Positions 30,050 through 38,276 of a stretch of 64,000 bases of DNA are shown piece by piece. Source of the DNA: Azophilus sp965199705 (GTDB lineage Bacteria > Pseudomonadota > Gammaproteobacteria > Pseudomonadales > Azotimanducaceae); NCBI GenBank assembly GCA_965199705.1, contig OZ241359.1, positions 1,240,001 to 1,304,000 on the forward strand, in the 5' to 3' direction. The notes below the pieces were generated by a model, which worked only from the letters and a program-made list of their open reading frames with translations, searched no databases and was not told where the DNA came from. How positions within the stretch are numbered: the stretch's first letter is position 1; every line of letters starts with the position of its first letter. Both the position numbers and the translations under genes were made by a program.

Positions 30050-31615
30050 ATGACCCGACACAAGCGCCTGCCTATCGGCATCCAGACCTTCCGCAAGATA
30101 TGGGAGGACGGTTGCCACTACGTGGACAAGACCGCGCACATCGAGAGGATGGTGGACAAAGGTTCCTGCTACTTCCTGTCGCGCCCGCGCAGGTTCGGCA
30201 AGAGTCTGCTGCTGGACACGATCAAGGAGTTGTTCGAGGGTAGCGAAGACCTGTTCCGGGGGCTGCATATCCACGATCGCTGGGACTGGCAGACCCGGTA
30301 TCCGGTGGTGCGGCTGAGCTTCGGTGGCGGTAATTTCGACACCACGGAGGGGTTGCGCAGGAATGTTCTCAACCAACTCCGGGCGCATGTGCGGGATACC
30401 GGGGTGGAGGCAGAGGGCAACGAGGCGCCAGAACTGTTCTGGAACCTCATCCAAGCCCTGCACGAGAAGACCGGCCAGCGGGTGGTGGTGCTGGTGGATG
30501 AGTACGACAAGCCGATTCTGGACGCGCTGGCTTCTGCGGATGGTCCGAACGAGCAGGCGCGGCGCAACCGGGACGAGTTGTGGGCCCTGTACGGCAACAT
30601 CAAGGAGCTGGACGCACATATCCGCTTTTCGTTTCTGACGGGGGTGAGCAAGTTCAGCAAGGCGAACCTTTTCTCGGGGCTGAACAACCTGCAGGACATC
30701 ACGCTTGATCCCAACTACTCCACCATTTGCGGCTACAGGGAGGCGGACCTGGACGAGGTGTTCGCTGCGGAGCTTGAGGGTCTGGATCGGGAGGATGTGC
30801 GCGAGTGGTACAACGGCTATAGCTGGCGGGGTGATAAGCGGGTGTACAACCCGTTCGATTTGCTGCTGTTGCTGAGCAGCAGGGAGTTTGCGGCGCACTG
30901 GTTCGAGACCGGCTCGCCGCGCTTTCTCATCGACCTGCTCAAGAGAAGGCAAGTCGGCCCGCTGGATCTGGACGGGCAAGTGGCGTCGGACGAATTGCTG
31001 TCGGCGTTCGATGTGGACAGAATCGGCACGGAGGCGCTGCTGTTTCAGACGGGCTATCTGACAATCGTTGACGAGACGATGATCGGTTTCGAGGCCCGCT
31101 ACCGGTTGGGCTATCCGAACATGGAGGTTCGCAGGGCGCTCAACGATAGCCTGCTGGCGTCCATCGGCTGGTCGCAGGCGCAGGATCTGGCCCGTCGGGA
31201 CCGGTTCTGGCAAGCGCTGGAGGCGGTGGATTTTGATGCGATACAGGCGCAGTTGAAGTCGCTGTTTGCGAGCATTCCGCACGACTGGCATCGGCGCAAC
31301 GATATTGCGAACTACGAGGGCTACTACGCGAGCATTCTGTATGCCTGGTTCTCGGCTTTCGGCGCGTTGGCGGTGGCGGAGGATACGAGTGCGGCGGGCC
31401 GGGTTGATCTGTCGGTGCGTGCGGCGGGGCAGGTGTTTCTGCTGGAGTTCAAGGTGGTGGAGCGAGCCGGTGAGGGTTCGGCGCTCGCGCAGTTGCAGGA
31501 ACGCGGTTACGCGGCCAAATACGAAGGTGGTGGCGAGCCGGTGCATCTGGTAGGCATCGAGTTCAGCGCCGAGAAGCGCAGTCTTGAGAACTTCGAATTC
31601 GCTACCATACAGTGA
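30050..31615 (+). CDS. AAA-ATPase-like and PD-(D/E)XK nuclease (DUF1703) protein
   Basis: 521 residues from MTRHKRLPIGIQTFRKIWED. The N-terminal half is the AAA-ATPase-like domain: YVDKTAHIERMV, the P-loop-like SRPRRFGKSLLLDTIKELF, and Walker B VVVLVDEYDKPILDAL. The C-terminal DUF1703 domain is a PD-(D/E)XK nuclease: Asp in GRVDLSVRA, then VFLLEFKVVE with the E-x-K. Such genes are numerous in Bacteroidetes and some symbiont genomes and are thought to be mobile or defence-related; no activity is established. It is flanked by 39-bp direct repeats formed by its own 3' end and a remnant upstream, and interrupts the catabolic island. Confidence 0.87.
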   Translation: MTRHKRLPIGIQTFRKIWEDGCHYVDKTAHIERMVDKGSCYFLSRPRRFGKSLLLDTIKELFEGSEDLFRGLHIHDRWDWQTRYPVVRLSFGGGNFDTTEGLRRNVLNQLRAHVRDTGVEAEGNEAPELFWNLIQALHEKTGQRVVVLVDEYDKPILDALASADGPNEQARRNRDELWALYGNIKELDAHIRFSFLTGVSKFSKANLFSGLNNLQDITLDPNYSTICGYREADLDEVFAAELEGLDREDVREWYNGYSWRGDKRVYNPFDLLLLLSSREFAAHWFETGSPRFLIDLLKRRQVGPLDLDGQVASDELLSAFDVDRIGTEALLFQTGYLTIVDETMIGFEARYRLGYPNMEVRRALNDSLLASIGWSQAQDLARRDRFWQALEAVDFDAIQAQLKSLFASIPHDWHRRNDIANYEGYYASILYAWFSAFGALAVAEDTSAAGRVDLSVRAAGQVFLLEFKVVERAGEGSALAQLQERGYAAKYEGGGEPVHLVGIEFSAEKRSLENFEFATIQ

Positions 31616-31622
31616 TGCCCGC
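31584..31622 (+). repeat. Direct repeat right (3' end of the AAA-ATPase-like gene)
   Basis: Partner of 29998-30036, including the last ten codons, the stop and seven bases beyond. Confidence 0.75.
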
Positions 31623-31692
31623 AACCCGATTCGGGATGTCAACGCAAAATCCGCCCGCTCTGACGCCGCCTGCGCGTTCGCGCCCGCCTGGG

Positions 31693-32730
31693 TCAGATGA
31701 TGTCGCTTTTGATCAGCCTCTGGATGGCGCCCTCCTGCATCGCCAGAAAGTGGGATCTGTCGGGTATTCGAATTTCTCCGTCAGCACCGATCAGGCTGTT
31801 CGGCGGGTGAATGGCAGCGTCTCCAAGGGCGCGGGTAAAGAGGTCCAGGCGCTGCCGCGAGAAGAGATTGAACAGGCCCGGACGCCGACGCCAGGCGCGC
31901 AGAGCGTCGAGATGCAGGTCGGCGGAGGCTGCCATGGATTCGCCGCCGGCCGCTGCCGCCAGCACCCGGCCCTGGTAGTCCACCACTTTGGAACCACCAT
32001 CGACCGACAGGTTGGGCAGGTCGATGCCGGCAACGCCGGCCGTATTGGCGGACACCAGGAAACAGTGGTTCTCGTGCGCGCGCGCCAGCTTGGCGACGTT
32101 CTTCGGAGTCAATTCAGGGCTTGCGATCTCCGACGATGAATGACACAGCACTTCCGCGCCTTTCAGGGCCAGGGCGCGGCTGATCTCCGGGAACAGGATT
32201 TCTTCGGAGGCCAGCGCCGCCAGCCGCCCGAGAGGGGTGCTGACCACCGGAAAGAGGCTGTCCTCGCCATAGATGTCCAGATAGCGGTCGAGCACATCAT
32301 GGGGCGTGGGGCCGAACTGCGAAATCAGCCGCCGATAGCGCAAGATGATGTCGCCGGTTTCCGAGGCGATGAAGCAGGTCTGGAAGTAGAAGTCCGGGAA
32401 GTGCGGGTCCGTTTCATAGAGGTTGCCGGCCAGGAACACTCGGTTTTCCTGGGCGATACGGCCGAGGCGCTCGTACTCCGGGCCATCCGGGTCGATGCCC
32501 GCCAACTGCCGCCAGGCCGGGATGCCGCCGCCCTGGGGGTAGCCGGTAAGAAAGTACTCGGGCAGCACCACCAGGCGCAGCGATGGCCCGACAAATGCGA
32601 GGGTTGCGGCGACTTGGGCAGCCAGCCGTTCGAGTGCTGACCTGATCGCGTCCCTGGCGGCGATGACATCCGTGATGCCCGCGATCGAGCGAACGCCGAT
32701 CTGCAGGGCGACTGCGGTGTAAGGCGGCAT
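31693..32730 (-). CDS. Nitrilase-like carbon-nitrogen hydrolase lacking canonical Cys and Lys
   Basis: 345 residues from MPPYTAVALQIGVRSIAG. The fold is that of the nitrilase superfamily: LRLVVLPEYFLTGYP holds the Glu of the catalytic triad, YRRLISQFGP lies where the Lys motif (Y-R-K) is expected, and RLAALASEEILFPEISRALA lies where the Cys motif (usually C followed by acidic residue and FPE) is expected. Here Lys is replaced by Arg and Cys by Ser. The protein is otherwise well conserved, so it is probably a selected subfamily and not a decayed enzyme. It follows the lyase gene by ten bases on the same strand. Confidence 0.8.
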   Translation of the reverse strand: MPPYTAVALQIGVRSIAGITDVIAARDAIRSALERLAAQVAATLAFVGPSLRLVVLPEYFLTGYPQGGGIPAWRQLAGIDPDGPEYERLGRIAQENRVFLAGNLYETDPHFPDFYFQTCFIASETGDIILRYRRLISQFGPTPHDVLDRYLDIYGEDSLFPVVSTPLGRLAALASEEILFPEISRALALKGAEVLCHSSSEIASPELTPKNVAKLARAHENHCFLVSANTAGVAGIDLPNLSVDGGSKVVDYQGRVLAAAAGGESMAASADLHLDALRAWRRRPGLFNLFSRQRLDLFTRALGDAAIHPPNSLIGADGEIRIPDRSHFLAMQEGAIQRLIKSDII

Positions 32731-32740
32731 GAAGGCCGGC

Positions 32741-33715
32741 TCAGGCGGCCGCGCTCGCGGCCCCCGCGCCCGGCGCCCCCTGTTCGCGGGCGTGCCGAAA
32801 TCCCTTGGGCAATCCGGCGTCGGCAAGGAAGCCGTACAGCGCTTCGTCCGGCAAGGCCGCCGCAACCTGCTTGCGCACTTCGATCAGACGCTCCAGGTCG
32901 ATGCCGGTATTGAGGCCAATCGCCTCCAGCATGAACACCAGGTCCTCGGTGACTATGTTGCCGCTGGCGCCTGGCGCGAACGGACAGCCGCCTATGCCGC
33001 CGAGTGAGCTGTCGATGGTGGTGATCCCCGCCTCCAGCGCGGCCATGACATTGGCCAACCCCTGGCCGCGGGTGTTGTGCAGGTGGATGCCGGTCAACCT
33101 TTCCTTGCCCAGTGCGTGCCGCAAACGACGGCTCAGGCGCAGCACGGACGTTGGATCAGCATAGCCACTGGTGTCCGCCAGGCCGACCTCATCGGCGCCA
33201 AGCGCAATTGCCTGCTGCGCCAGGGACAGAACCCGATCTTGCGCCACAGGCCCTTCCAGCGTGCAGCCGAAGGCCGTGGAGAGCGAGACCTCGAAGCCGG
33301 GCCTGGTTTCCGCCGGTTCCTGCGCCAGCCGGGCCACGATCAGGCGGATCTGTTCCAGCATCTCGGCATGGTTGCGCTTGACGTTGGCCAGGCTATGGGT
33401 TTCGCTGACGGACAGTGGCAGGGAAATCTTGTGCGCGCCTGCGACGATGGCTGCTTCGGCGCCCTTCAGGTTCGGCGCCAGCACGGCAACGCGTAGTCCG
33501 GGCAGGGTCCTCCTGGCCCAGGTCACCAGCTCGCCGGTATCCGCCAGTTGCGGCAGCAGGCTGGCCGGAACAAAGGAACCCACTTCGATTTCCGGGACGC
33601 CGGCTGCCGCCTCGGCCGCGATCCAGGCCTTCTTCAATTCGGTCGGCATGATGCTGTCAAGGCTTTGCAGCCCGTCCCGCGTGCCTACTTCACTGATTTC
33701 GATATCGAGCCGCAT
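32741..33715 (-). CDS. Hydroxymethylglutaryl-CoA lyase-type enzyme
   Basis: 324 residues from MRLDIEISEVGTRDGLQSLD, the VGxRDGLQ opening of the DRE-TIM metallolyase family. Other marks are EVGLADTSGYADP, GIHLHNTRGQGLANVMAALE with metal-binding His residues, and IGGCPFAPGASGNIVTEDLV with the catalytic Cys of the GGCP(F/Y)xxGASGN signature. HMG-CoA lyase makes acetyl-CoA and acetoacetate; close relatives cleave other 3-hydroxy-3-methyl acyl-CoAs. Next to a CaiB CoA-transferase and LeuCD-like hydratase genes it may act on a citramalyl-CoA-like intermediate. A TTG nine codons upstream is an alternative start. Operator site 3 precedes it. Confidence 0.87.
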   Translation of the reverse strand: MRLDIEISEVGTRDGLQSLDSIMPTELKKAWIAAEAAAGVPEIEVGSFVPASLLPQLADTGELVTWARRTLPGLRVAVLAPNLKGAEAAIVAGAHKISLPLSVSETHSLANVKRNHAEMLEQIRLIVARLAQEPAETRPGFEVSLSTAFGCTLEGPVAQDRVLSLAQQAIALGADEVGLADTSGYADPTSVLRLSRRLRHALGKERLTGIHLHNTRGQGLANVMAALEAGITTIDSSLGGIGGCPFAPGASGNIVTEDLVFMLEAIGLNTGIDLERLIEVRKQVAAALPDEALYGFLADAGLPKGFRHAREQGAPGAGAASAAA

Positions 33716-33747
33716 ATCGCCAAGCACACCTTGTCTCCGCAATTGAC

Positions 33748-33765
33748 CTAATGATATATCATAAG
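33748..33765. promoter_or_regulatory. Putative operator site 3 of the catabolic regulon
   Basis: ctaatgatatatcataag, part of a 20-base near-palindrome with 18 symmetric bases (33747-33766). It lies between the lyase (minus, start 33715) and the CoA-transferase (plus). Confidence 0.75.
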
Positions 33766-33850
33766 GACATTAAAAGGTCGCGGGGATGTGCGTCGGCGAA
33801 TTGACGCCCTTGCCCGGTCGGCGAGCGGGCCCTTGGTCCCGGAGGCGCTG

Positions 33851-35044
33851 TTGAACGAGTCCCTGCCACTGTCCGACGTCCGGGTGGTGGAGTTTTCGCA
33901 CATGGTCATGGGGCCGGCTGCGGGCCTGATCCTGGCCGACCTCGGCGCGGACGTGCTGAAGATCGAACCTGTCGGCGGCGACAACACGCGCCGACTGAAG
34001 GGTTCCGGTGGCGGTTACTTTGCCATGTACAACCGCAACAAGCAGAGCCTCTGCGTCGATCTCAAGCAGCCCCGGGGTCAGGCGCTTGTGCTGCGTCTGA
34101 TCGAAGACGCGGATGTGCTGATCGAGAACTTTCGCCCCGGCGCCATGGATCGCCTGGGTTTTGGCTATGCGGCGCTTTCCGAGACCCATCCGCGCCTGAT
34201 CTATTGCAGTCTCAAGGGGTTTCTCAGCGGCCCCTACGAGCACCGGCCGGCGCTTGATGAGGTAACCCAGATGCTTGGCGGGCTGGCCTACATGACGGGG
34301 TTGCCTGGCCGCCCGATGCGCGCTGGCGCTTCGGTGGTGGATGTAGGCGGTGGCATGTTCGGCGTCATCGGTATCCTGGCGGCGCTCAATCAGCGGCGCA
34401 GCACCGGGCGCGGGCAACATCTCACCAGCGCCCTCTTTGAAACCACGGCCTTCTTCGTCGGCCAGCACATGGCGCAGGAGGCGGTGCTCGGGCAGGAGCC
34501 ACAGCCCATGTCGATCCGCCATTCCGCCTGGGGCGTGTACGATCTGTTTACCTGCGCTGGCGACGCCCCGCTCTTTGTCGGCGTGGTAACGGACGGCCAG
34601 TGGCGGCATTTCTGCGCGGAGTTCGAGCTGGACGCGCTGGCCGAAGACGCGACTCTGGCTACCAATGCCGGACGGGTGGCCGAGCGCGAGCGCTTTCTGC
34701 CGGCGCTGCGGGATCTCTTTGCCGGCATGGGGCGGGCAGAAGCAGCCGCGCGCCTGGAGCGGGCTGGCCTGCCGTTCGCGGAAGTCAACCGGCCGTCGGA
34801 TCTGTTTGACGATCCGCATCTGTCCGGCAAGGGGCTGGCGGACCTGCATGTTGCCGATGGCGACAATGCCGGCAAGGCGATGCGCCTGCCCAAACTGCCA
34901 TTGGAGATGGACGGCAGCCGCATGGATGCGCGCCGGGACCTGCCGAGAGCCGGCGAACATTCGCGCGCTGCGGTTGCCCGAACCGGCGAGCCGCCAGCGG
35001 CCATAGCGGCGCTGCTCGAAGCCGGCGTCATCGCCGAGAACTGA
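33851..35044 (+). CDS. CaiB/BaiF family (family III) CoA-transferase
   Basis: 397 residues from a TTG at 33851 that has a ggag site six bases upstream and gives MNESLPLSDVRVVEFSHMV, the usual opening of the family; a GTG at 33788 would add 21 residues. Family III blocks are visible: ADLGADVLKIEPVGGDNTR, NRNKQSLCVDLKQPRGQAL, ADVLIENFRPGAMDRLGFG, and the catalytic Asp in PALDEVTQMLGG. The enzyme moves CoA between carboxylic acids. With a lyase gene divergent from it and operator site 3 between them, it likely activates the acid that the lyase then cleaves. Confidence 0.88.
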   Translation: MNESLPLSDVRVVEFSHMVMGPAAGLILADLGADVLKIEPVGGDNTRRLKGSGGGYFAMYNRNKQSLCVDLKQPRGQALVLRLIEDADVLIENFRPGAMDRLGFGYAALSETHPRLIYCSLKGFLSGPYEHRPALDEVTQMLGGLAYMTGLPGRPMRAGASVVDVGGGMFGVIGILAALNQRRSTGRGQHLTSALFETTAFFVGQHMAQEAVLGQEPQPMSIRHSAWGVYDLFTCAGDAPLFVGVVTDGQWRHFCAEFELDALAEDATLATNAGRVAERERFLPALRDLFAGMGRAEAAARLERAGLPFAEVNRPSDLFDDPHLSGKGLADLHVADGDNAGKAMRLPKLPLEMDGSRMDARRDLPRAGEHSRAAVARTGEPPAAIAALLEAGVIAEN

Positions 35045-35128
35045 CCCGACGCCTGCGCCACGCCGCCAGCCAAAAGGCCCGGAAGCGCGTCGCCGGATGC
35101 CACACCAAGCCAGGGAACGGAGCCCGAC

Positions 35129-35416
35129 ATGCCAGCACATCTCATCATCACCGCCCAGATTCACGACCGGGAGGCCTTCCTGAAAGCCTATGCGCCCGAG
35201 GCTGCCCGTTTGACCGCCCGTTTCGGCGGTGAGTATCTGCTGCGGACCCCCGGCGCGGAGGTGCTGGAAGGGGCGCATCCGGGCGGCTCCGTGGTGATTT
35301 CCAGATGGCCGGACAAGGCTGCCGCTCTTGCGTTCTGGCAATCCAGCGAGTACGCCGAGGCCAGAAAGCTGCGCGCCGGCATTGCCGATTGCCAGGTTCT
35401 CCTGGTCGGCGATTGA
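35129..35416 (+). CDS. DUF1330 family protein
   Basis: 95 residues from MPAHLIITAQIHDREAFLKA. Matches DUF1330, small ferredoxin-like (dimeric alpha-beta barrel) proteins: FLKAYAPEAARLTARFGGEY, then VVISRWPDKAAALAFWQSSE and a short C-terminal strand. Function is unknown; such barrels often bind small organic acids or aid in degradation pathways. It lies between the CoA-transferase and a VOC-family gene, all on the same strand. Confidence 0.87.
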   Translation: MPAHLIITAQIHDREAFLKAYAPEAARLTARFGGEYLLRTPGAEVLEGAHPGGSVVISRWPDKAAALAFWQSSEYAEARKLRAGIADCQVLLVGD

Positions 35417-35448
35417 GGCGCCAGAACACCCACACGGAGGATGCCGAC

Positions 35449-35901
35449 ATGAGTCTGCGATTACAGCGCGCCAACTTTGTGGTGCGCGACCTGGAACGGG
35501 CGCTTGCCTTTTATTGCGACGTCCTGGGGTTTGAACTGACCTTTACCAAACCGCCGCGTGATGTGAGCTATTCGCACCGGGTGTTCGGCCTGGATGCGAA
35601 TCATCCGGTTGGATTTGCCGTCCTCAGCACAGCGGAGCAGCCTCGGGTGATGGCGCTGACAGAGGCCCCGAATCTGCCGCCTCAGGCCGAACCGAGGCGC
35701 GCCACGATCGTGCTGGATGTGGCTGATCTCGACGCGGTGATCGGCCGCGCCCGGACTGCCGGCCATACCGTCTTTCCCGAAGAAAGACTGGTGACCCACG
35801 ACGGCCGGGTTGGACGCGAGATCGGCATTCTGGACGCGGACGATAACCTTGTCGTGCTCTACCACATCTCCGGGCGGCTGACGGATGAATCAGGCGCCTG
35901 A
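35449..35901 (+). CDS. VOC (glyoxalase/dioxygenase superfamily) protein
   Basis: 150 residues from MSLRLQRANFVVRDLERALA with ggagg nine bases upstream. Two beta-alpha-beta-beta-beta modules are seen: residues 1-70 (ANFVVRDLERALAFYCDVLG, FELTF) and 80-140 (ATIVLDVADLDAVIGRART, then ILDADDNLVVLYH). The first His of many metal-binding members is replaced by Asn (RANFVV) and the last acidic ligand may be the Asp in LDADDN, so metal binding is uncertain. It overlaps the MFS gene by 17 bases, indicating an operon. Substrate unknown; an isomerase or ring-handling role in the local pathway is possible. Confidence 0.8.
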   Translation: MSLRLQRANFVVRDLERALAFYCDVLGFELTFTKPPRDVSYSHRVFGLDANHPVGFAVLSTAEQPRVMALTEAPNLPPQAEPRRATIVLDVADLDAVIGRARTAGHTVFPEERLVTHDGRVGREIGILDADDNLVVLYHISGRLTDESGA

Positions 35902-37240
35902 TCCGGCGGCTGATCGCGCCTGGCCGCCAGCCGGGCGCTCCTGGTATCTGGTTGCGCTGCTGACGCTGGCCTATGTGGTCTCGTTCGTTGACCGGCAGAT
36001 ACTCAGCCTGCTGATCGACCCGATCAAGGCGGATCTGGCAATCACCGATACCCAGATGGGGCTACTCCTGGGGCCGGCCTTTGCCGTCTTCTACGCCACC
36101 ATGGGCTTGCCACTTGGCTATCTGGCCGACCGCTGGCGGCGCACCTGGATACTGGGGCTCGGCGTTGCCCTCTGGTCGGCTGCCACCACCCTGTCCGGCC
36201 TTGCGCGCAACTTCGTGCAAATGCTGCTGGCGCGCATGTCGGTCGGTATCGGCGAAGCGACCCTGAGCCCCTGCGCCATGTCTCTGATTGCAGACAGTTT
36301 CCCGGAGGAGCGGCGGGGCAAGCCGATTGCCGTTTACTCCAGCGCGATTTCTGTCGGCAGCGCCCTGGCGGCGCTGCTCGGCGCCGCCGTGTTGCACTGG
36401 GCCAACACCAGCGGCGATGTCAATTTTCCCGGCCTTGGCGTGCTCGCGCCCTGGCAACTGGCCTTCCTGATTGTCGGACTGCCCGGCCTGCTGCTCGCCC
36501 TGGCGTTCGTGGGCTTGCGCGAACCCAGGCGCCGCCTGGAAGCTGCGGACGCAGCCGGACAACGGCACCTCGGCCACACGCTGGCGCACGCCGGTCGGCA
36601 TTGGCGGCTGTATGCGAGCTTCGTGAGCGTTTTCTGCGTGATGACCATCATCGCTTACAGTCACGGCTGGCTGGCGGCCATGTTCGCCCGAACCTGGGGC
36701 TGGGCCGTGCGCGATTACGCCATCCTGCACGGCTCGACGCTGCTGGTGCTGGGGCCGCTGGCGGTCACCATTGCCGGCTCGCTGTCAGATCGCTACACCC
36801 GTCGAGGTCACCGGGATGCGCCCCTGCGCATCGCCATGGCTGGTCTTCTGTTTGGCGTGCCGCCGAATGTGATCGGCCCCTTGCTCGATTCCCCCTGGGC
36901 TGCCTTCGTGTTGCTGGCGCTCGGCAACATCGGTCTCGCCTTCGTCTCTGCCACCGGCGTCACCGCACTCCTGAACATCGTGCCGGCCAACATCCGCGCC
37001 CAGATGGTGGCGCTCTACTACATGGCCATCAGCTTGACCGGTCTGTTTCTCGGCCCGAGCCTTGTGGGCCTGCTCAACGATCGGGTCTTTGGCGTTGAGG
37101 GCGTGCGCTACAGCATCGCCCTGCTGCCGCTATTGTTTGGCCTGCCGGTGTTCGCCCTGGCGCCGTTTACCTTGCGCTGGTATCGGCGGGCGCTGAAGGA
37201 TCCGCAGGTGTGCGGTGAGGCGGCAGCTACAGCACGCTGA
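35885..37240 (+). CDS. Major facilitator superfamily transporter (Spinster-like)
   Basis: 451 residues with about 12 membrane helices. MFS marks: after helix 1 (VSFVDRQILSLLIDPI, the Spinster-type FxDRxxL sequence), the loop 2-3 signature GYLADRWRRTW, GIGEATLSPCAMSLIADSF in helix 4-5, and SLSDRYTRRGH in the central loop of the second half. Spinster-like MFS proteins are common in sphingomonad and marine gammaproteobacterial degradation clusters and usually carry organic acids or lipophilic compounds across the inner membrane. Together with the TonB receptor it would complete uptake. Confidence 0.92.
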   Translation: MNQAPDPAADRAWPPAGRSWYLVALLTLAYVVSFVDRQILSLLIDPIKADLAITDTQMGLLLGPAFAVFYATMGLPLGYLADRWRRTWILGLGVALWSAATTLSGLARNFVQMLLARMSVGIGEATLSPCAMSLIADSFPEERRGKPIAVYSSAISVGSALAALLGAAVLHWANTSGDVNFPGLGVLAPWQLAFLIVGLPGLLLALAFVGLREPRRRLEAADAAGQRHLGHTLAHAGRHWRLYASFVSVFCVMTIIAYSHGWLAAMFARTWGWAVRDYAILHGSTLLVLGPLAVTIAGSLSDRYTRRGHRDAPLRIAMAGLLFGVPPNVIGPLLDSPWAAFVLLALGNIGLAFVSATGVTALLNIVPANIRAQMVALYYMAISLTGLFLGPSLVGLLNDRVFGVEGVRYSIALLPLLFGLPVFALAPFTLRWYRRALKDPQVCGEAAATAR

Positions 37241-37577
37241 GCGCGTTTTCTGGCGGCCTGCCGATGGCGGCCCGGCCGTTGCCGACAGCGATCGGACGCT
37301 CGATCAGGATGGGATGGCGGATCATGGCGTCGATCAGTTCTTCTCGGGAGCGCCGGGGGTTGTCCAAATCAAGCGTTCGATAGGGCGCTTCCTGGCGACG
37401 CATCAGTTCACGGGGTTGCAGGCCAAGCAGCTCGAGCAGGGCGCTCAACCGCGCTGCATCCGGCGGCGTTTCGAGGTAGTGCACCAGTTCTGGCTGCACG
37501 CCCTTGTCCTGGAACAGGGCCAGGGTCCGGCGTGATTTGGAACATCGCGGATTGTGATACAGCGTCACGGATGTCAA
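37227..37577 (-). CDS. ArsC-family arsenate reductase-like protein
   Basis: 116 residues, thioredoxin fold. The active-site segment is LYHNPRCSKSRRTLALFQDK with the catalytic Cys12, and the anion-binding Arg triad is suggested by Arg in PYRTL and in RPIAVGNGRAAIGRP. This is the glutaredoxin-dependent ArsC/YfgD type. YfgD-like members are not all true arsenate reductases, and no arsB or arsR is nearby. Its 3' end overlaps the convergent MFS gene by 14 bases. Confidence 0.88.
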   Translation of the reverse strand: MTSVTLYHNPRCSKSRRTLALFQDKGVQPELVHYLETPPDAARLSALLELLGLQPRELMRRQEAPYRTLDLDNPRRSREELIDAMIRHPILIERPIAVGNGRAAIGRPPENALSVL

Positions 37578-37599
37578 TTCATGTCTCCTGGTTCAAGGA

Positions 37600-38253
37600 T
37601 CAATTCGTTGTTGCAGACGCCTGGCCGGCTTCGGGTTCAAGCGCCGCCCACGGATGGCGGCTGAACCAGGTTTGTTCGAAGGCGTCGATTGTCTGCGCCT
37701 GTTGCAGTGTATGCGCAATCGAATCCAGGCCCTTCAGGAGGCGCTGTTGCTCCGCCTGGCCTATCTCGAAGCTGACCCGAAGCCGACCGCCCCGAATGCG
37801 CTTCTCGGCCAGATCAATCGTCAGCTTGCGCGCCCCTGGATTGTCGGCTACCCAAGCGGCCATGGCCAGAAGATCAGTCTCTTCCACCCGCGCCGGCAAC
37901 AGGCCGTTGGCGATGCAATTCTTGTGGAAGATGGCGCCGAAACTGGGGGCCATGATGGCCCGGATGCCAAAATCAACCAGTGCCCAGACGGCCTGCTCGC
38001 GCGATGAACCGCAACCGAAGTTGGCGCCGCCGAACAGCAGGCTGGCGCCTGCATAGGCGGGATGGTTCAGCACAAACTCCGGGTCTGTTTCCCGCGTTGC
38101 CGGATCCCGGTAGCGCCAGTTGGCGAATAGTCCGCTCCCGAGCCCGGTTCTGGCTGGGCGGCGCATCTCTCGGGAGGGGATGATGGCGTCCGTGTCGATG
38201 TTGGGACGCAACAGCGGCGCGGCGATGCCTGTGTGTGTGGTGAAAGCCTGCAT
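37600..38253 (-). CDS. LeuD-like 3-isopropylmalate dehydratase small subunit (hydratase small chain)
   Basis: 217 residues. Swivel domain of the aconitase superfamily: LLRPNIDTDAIIPSREMRR, the substrate-contacting NFGCGSSREQAVWAL (GSSRE motif) and RAIMAPSFGAIFHKNCIANG. This matches LeuD. It pairs with the large-subunit gene 23 bases upstream. Given the context (no leuA or leuB, catabolic genes around), it may serve a hydratase for another unsaturated dicarboxylate such as citraconate, maleate or a substituted malate instead of leucine synthesis. Motif-based family call is firm; the specific substrate is inference. Confidence 0.85.
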   Translation of the reverse strand: MQAFTTHTGIAAPLLRPNIDTDAIIPSREMRRPARTGLGSGLFANWRYRDPATRETDPEFVLNHPAYAGASLLFGGANFGCGSSREQAVWALVDFGIRAIMAPSFGAIFHKNCIANGLLPARVEETDLLAMAAWVADNPGARKLTIDLAEKRIRGGRLRVSFEIGQAEQQRLLKGLDSIAHTLQQAQTIDAFEQTWFSRHPWAALEPEAGQASATTN

Positions 38254-38276
38254 CGAGCCGCGTCCGGGAACAGGCT

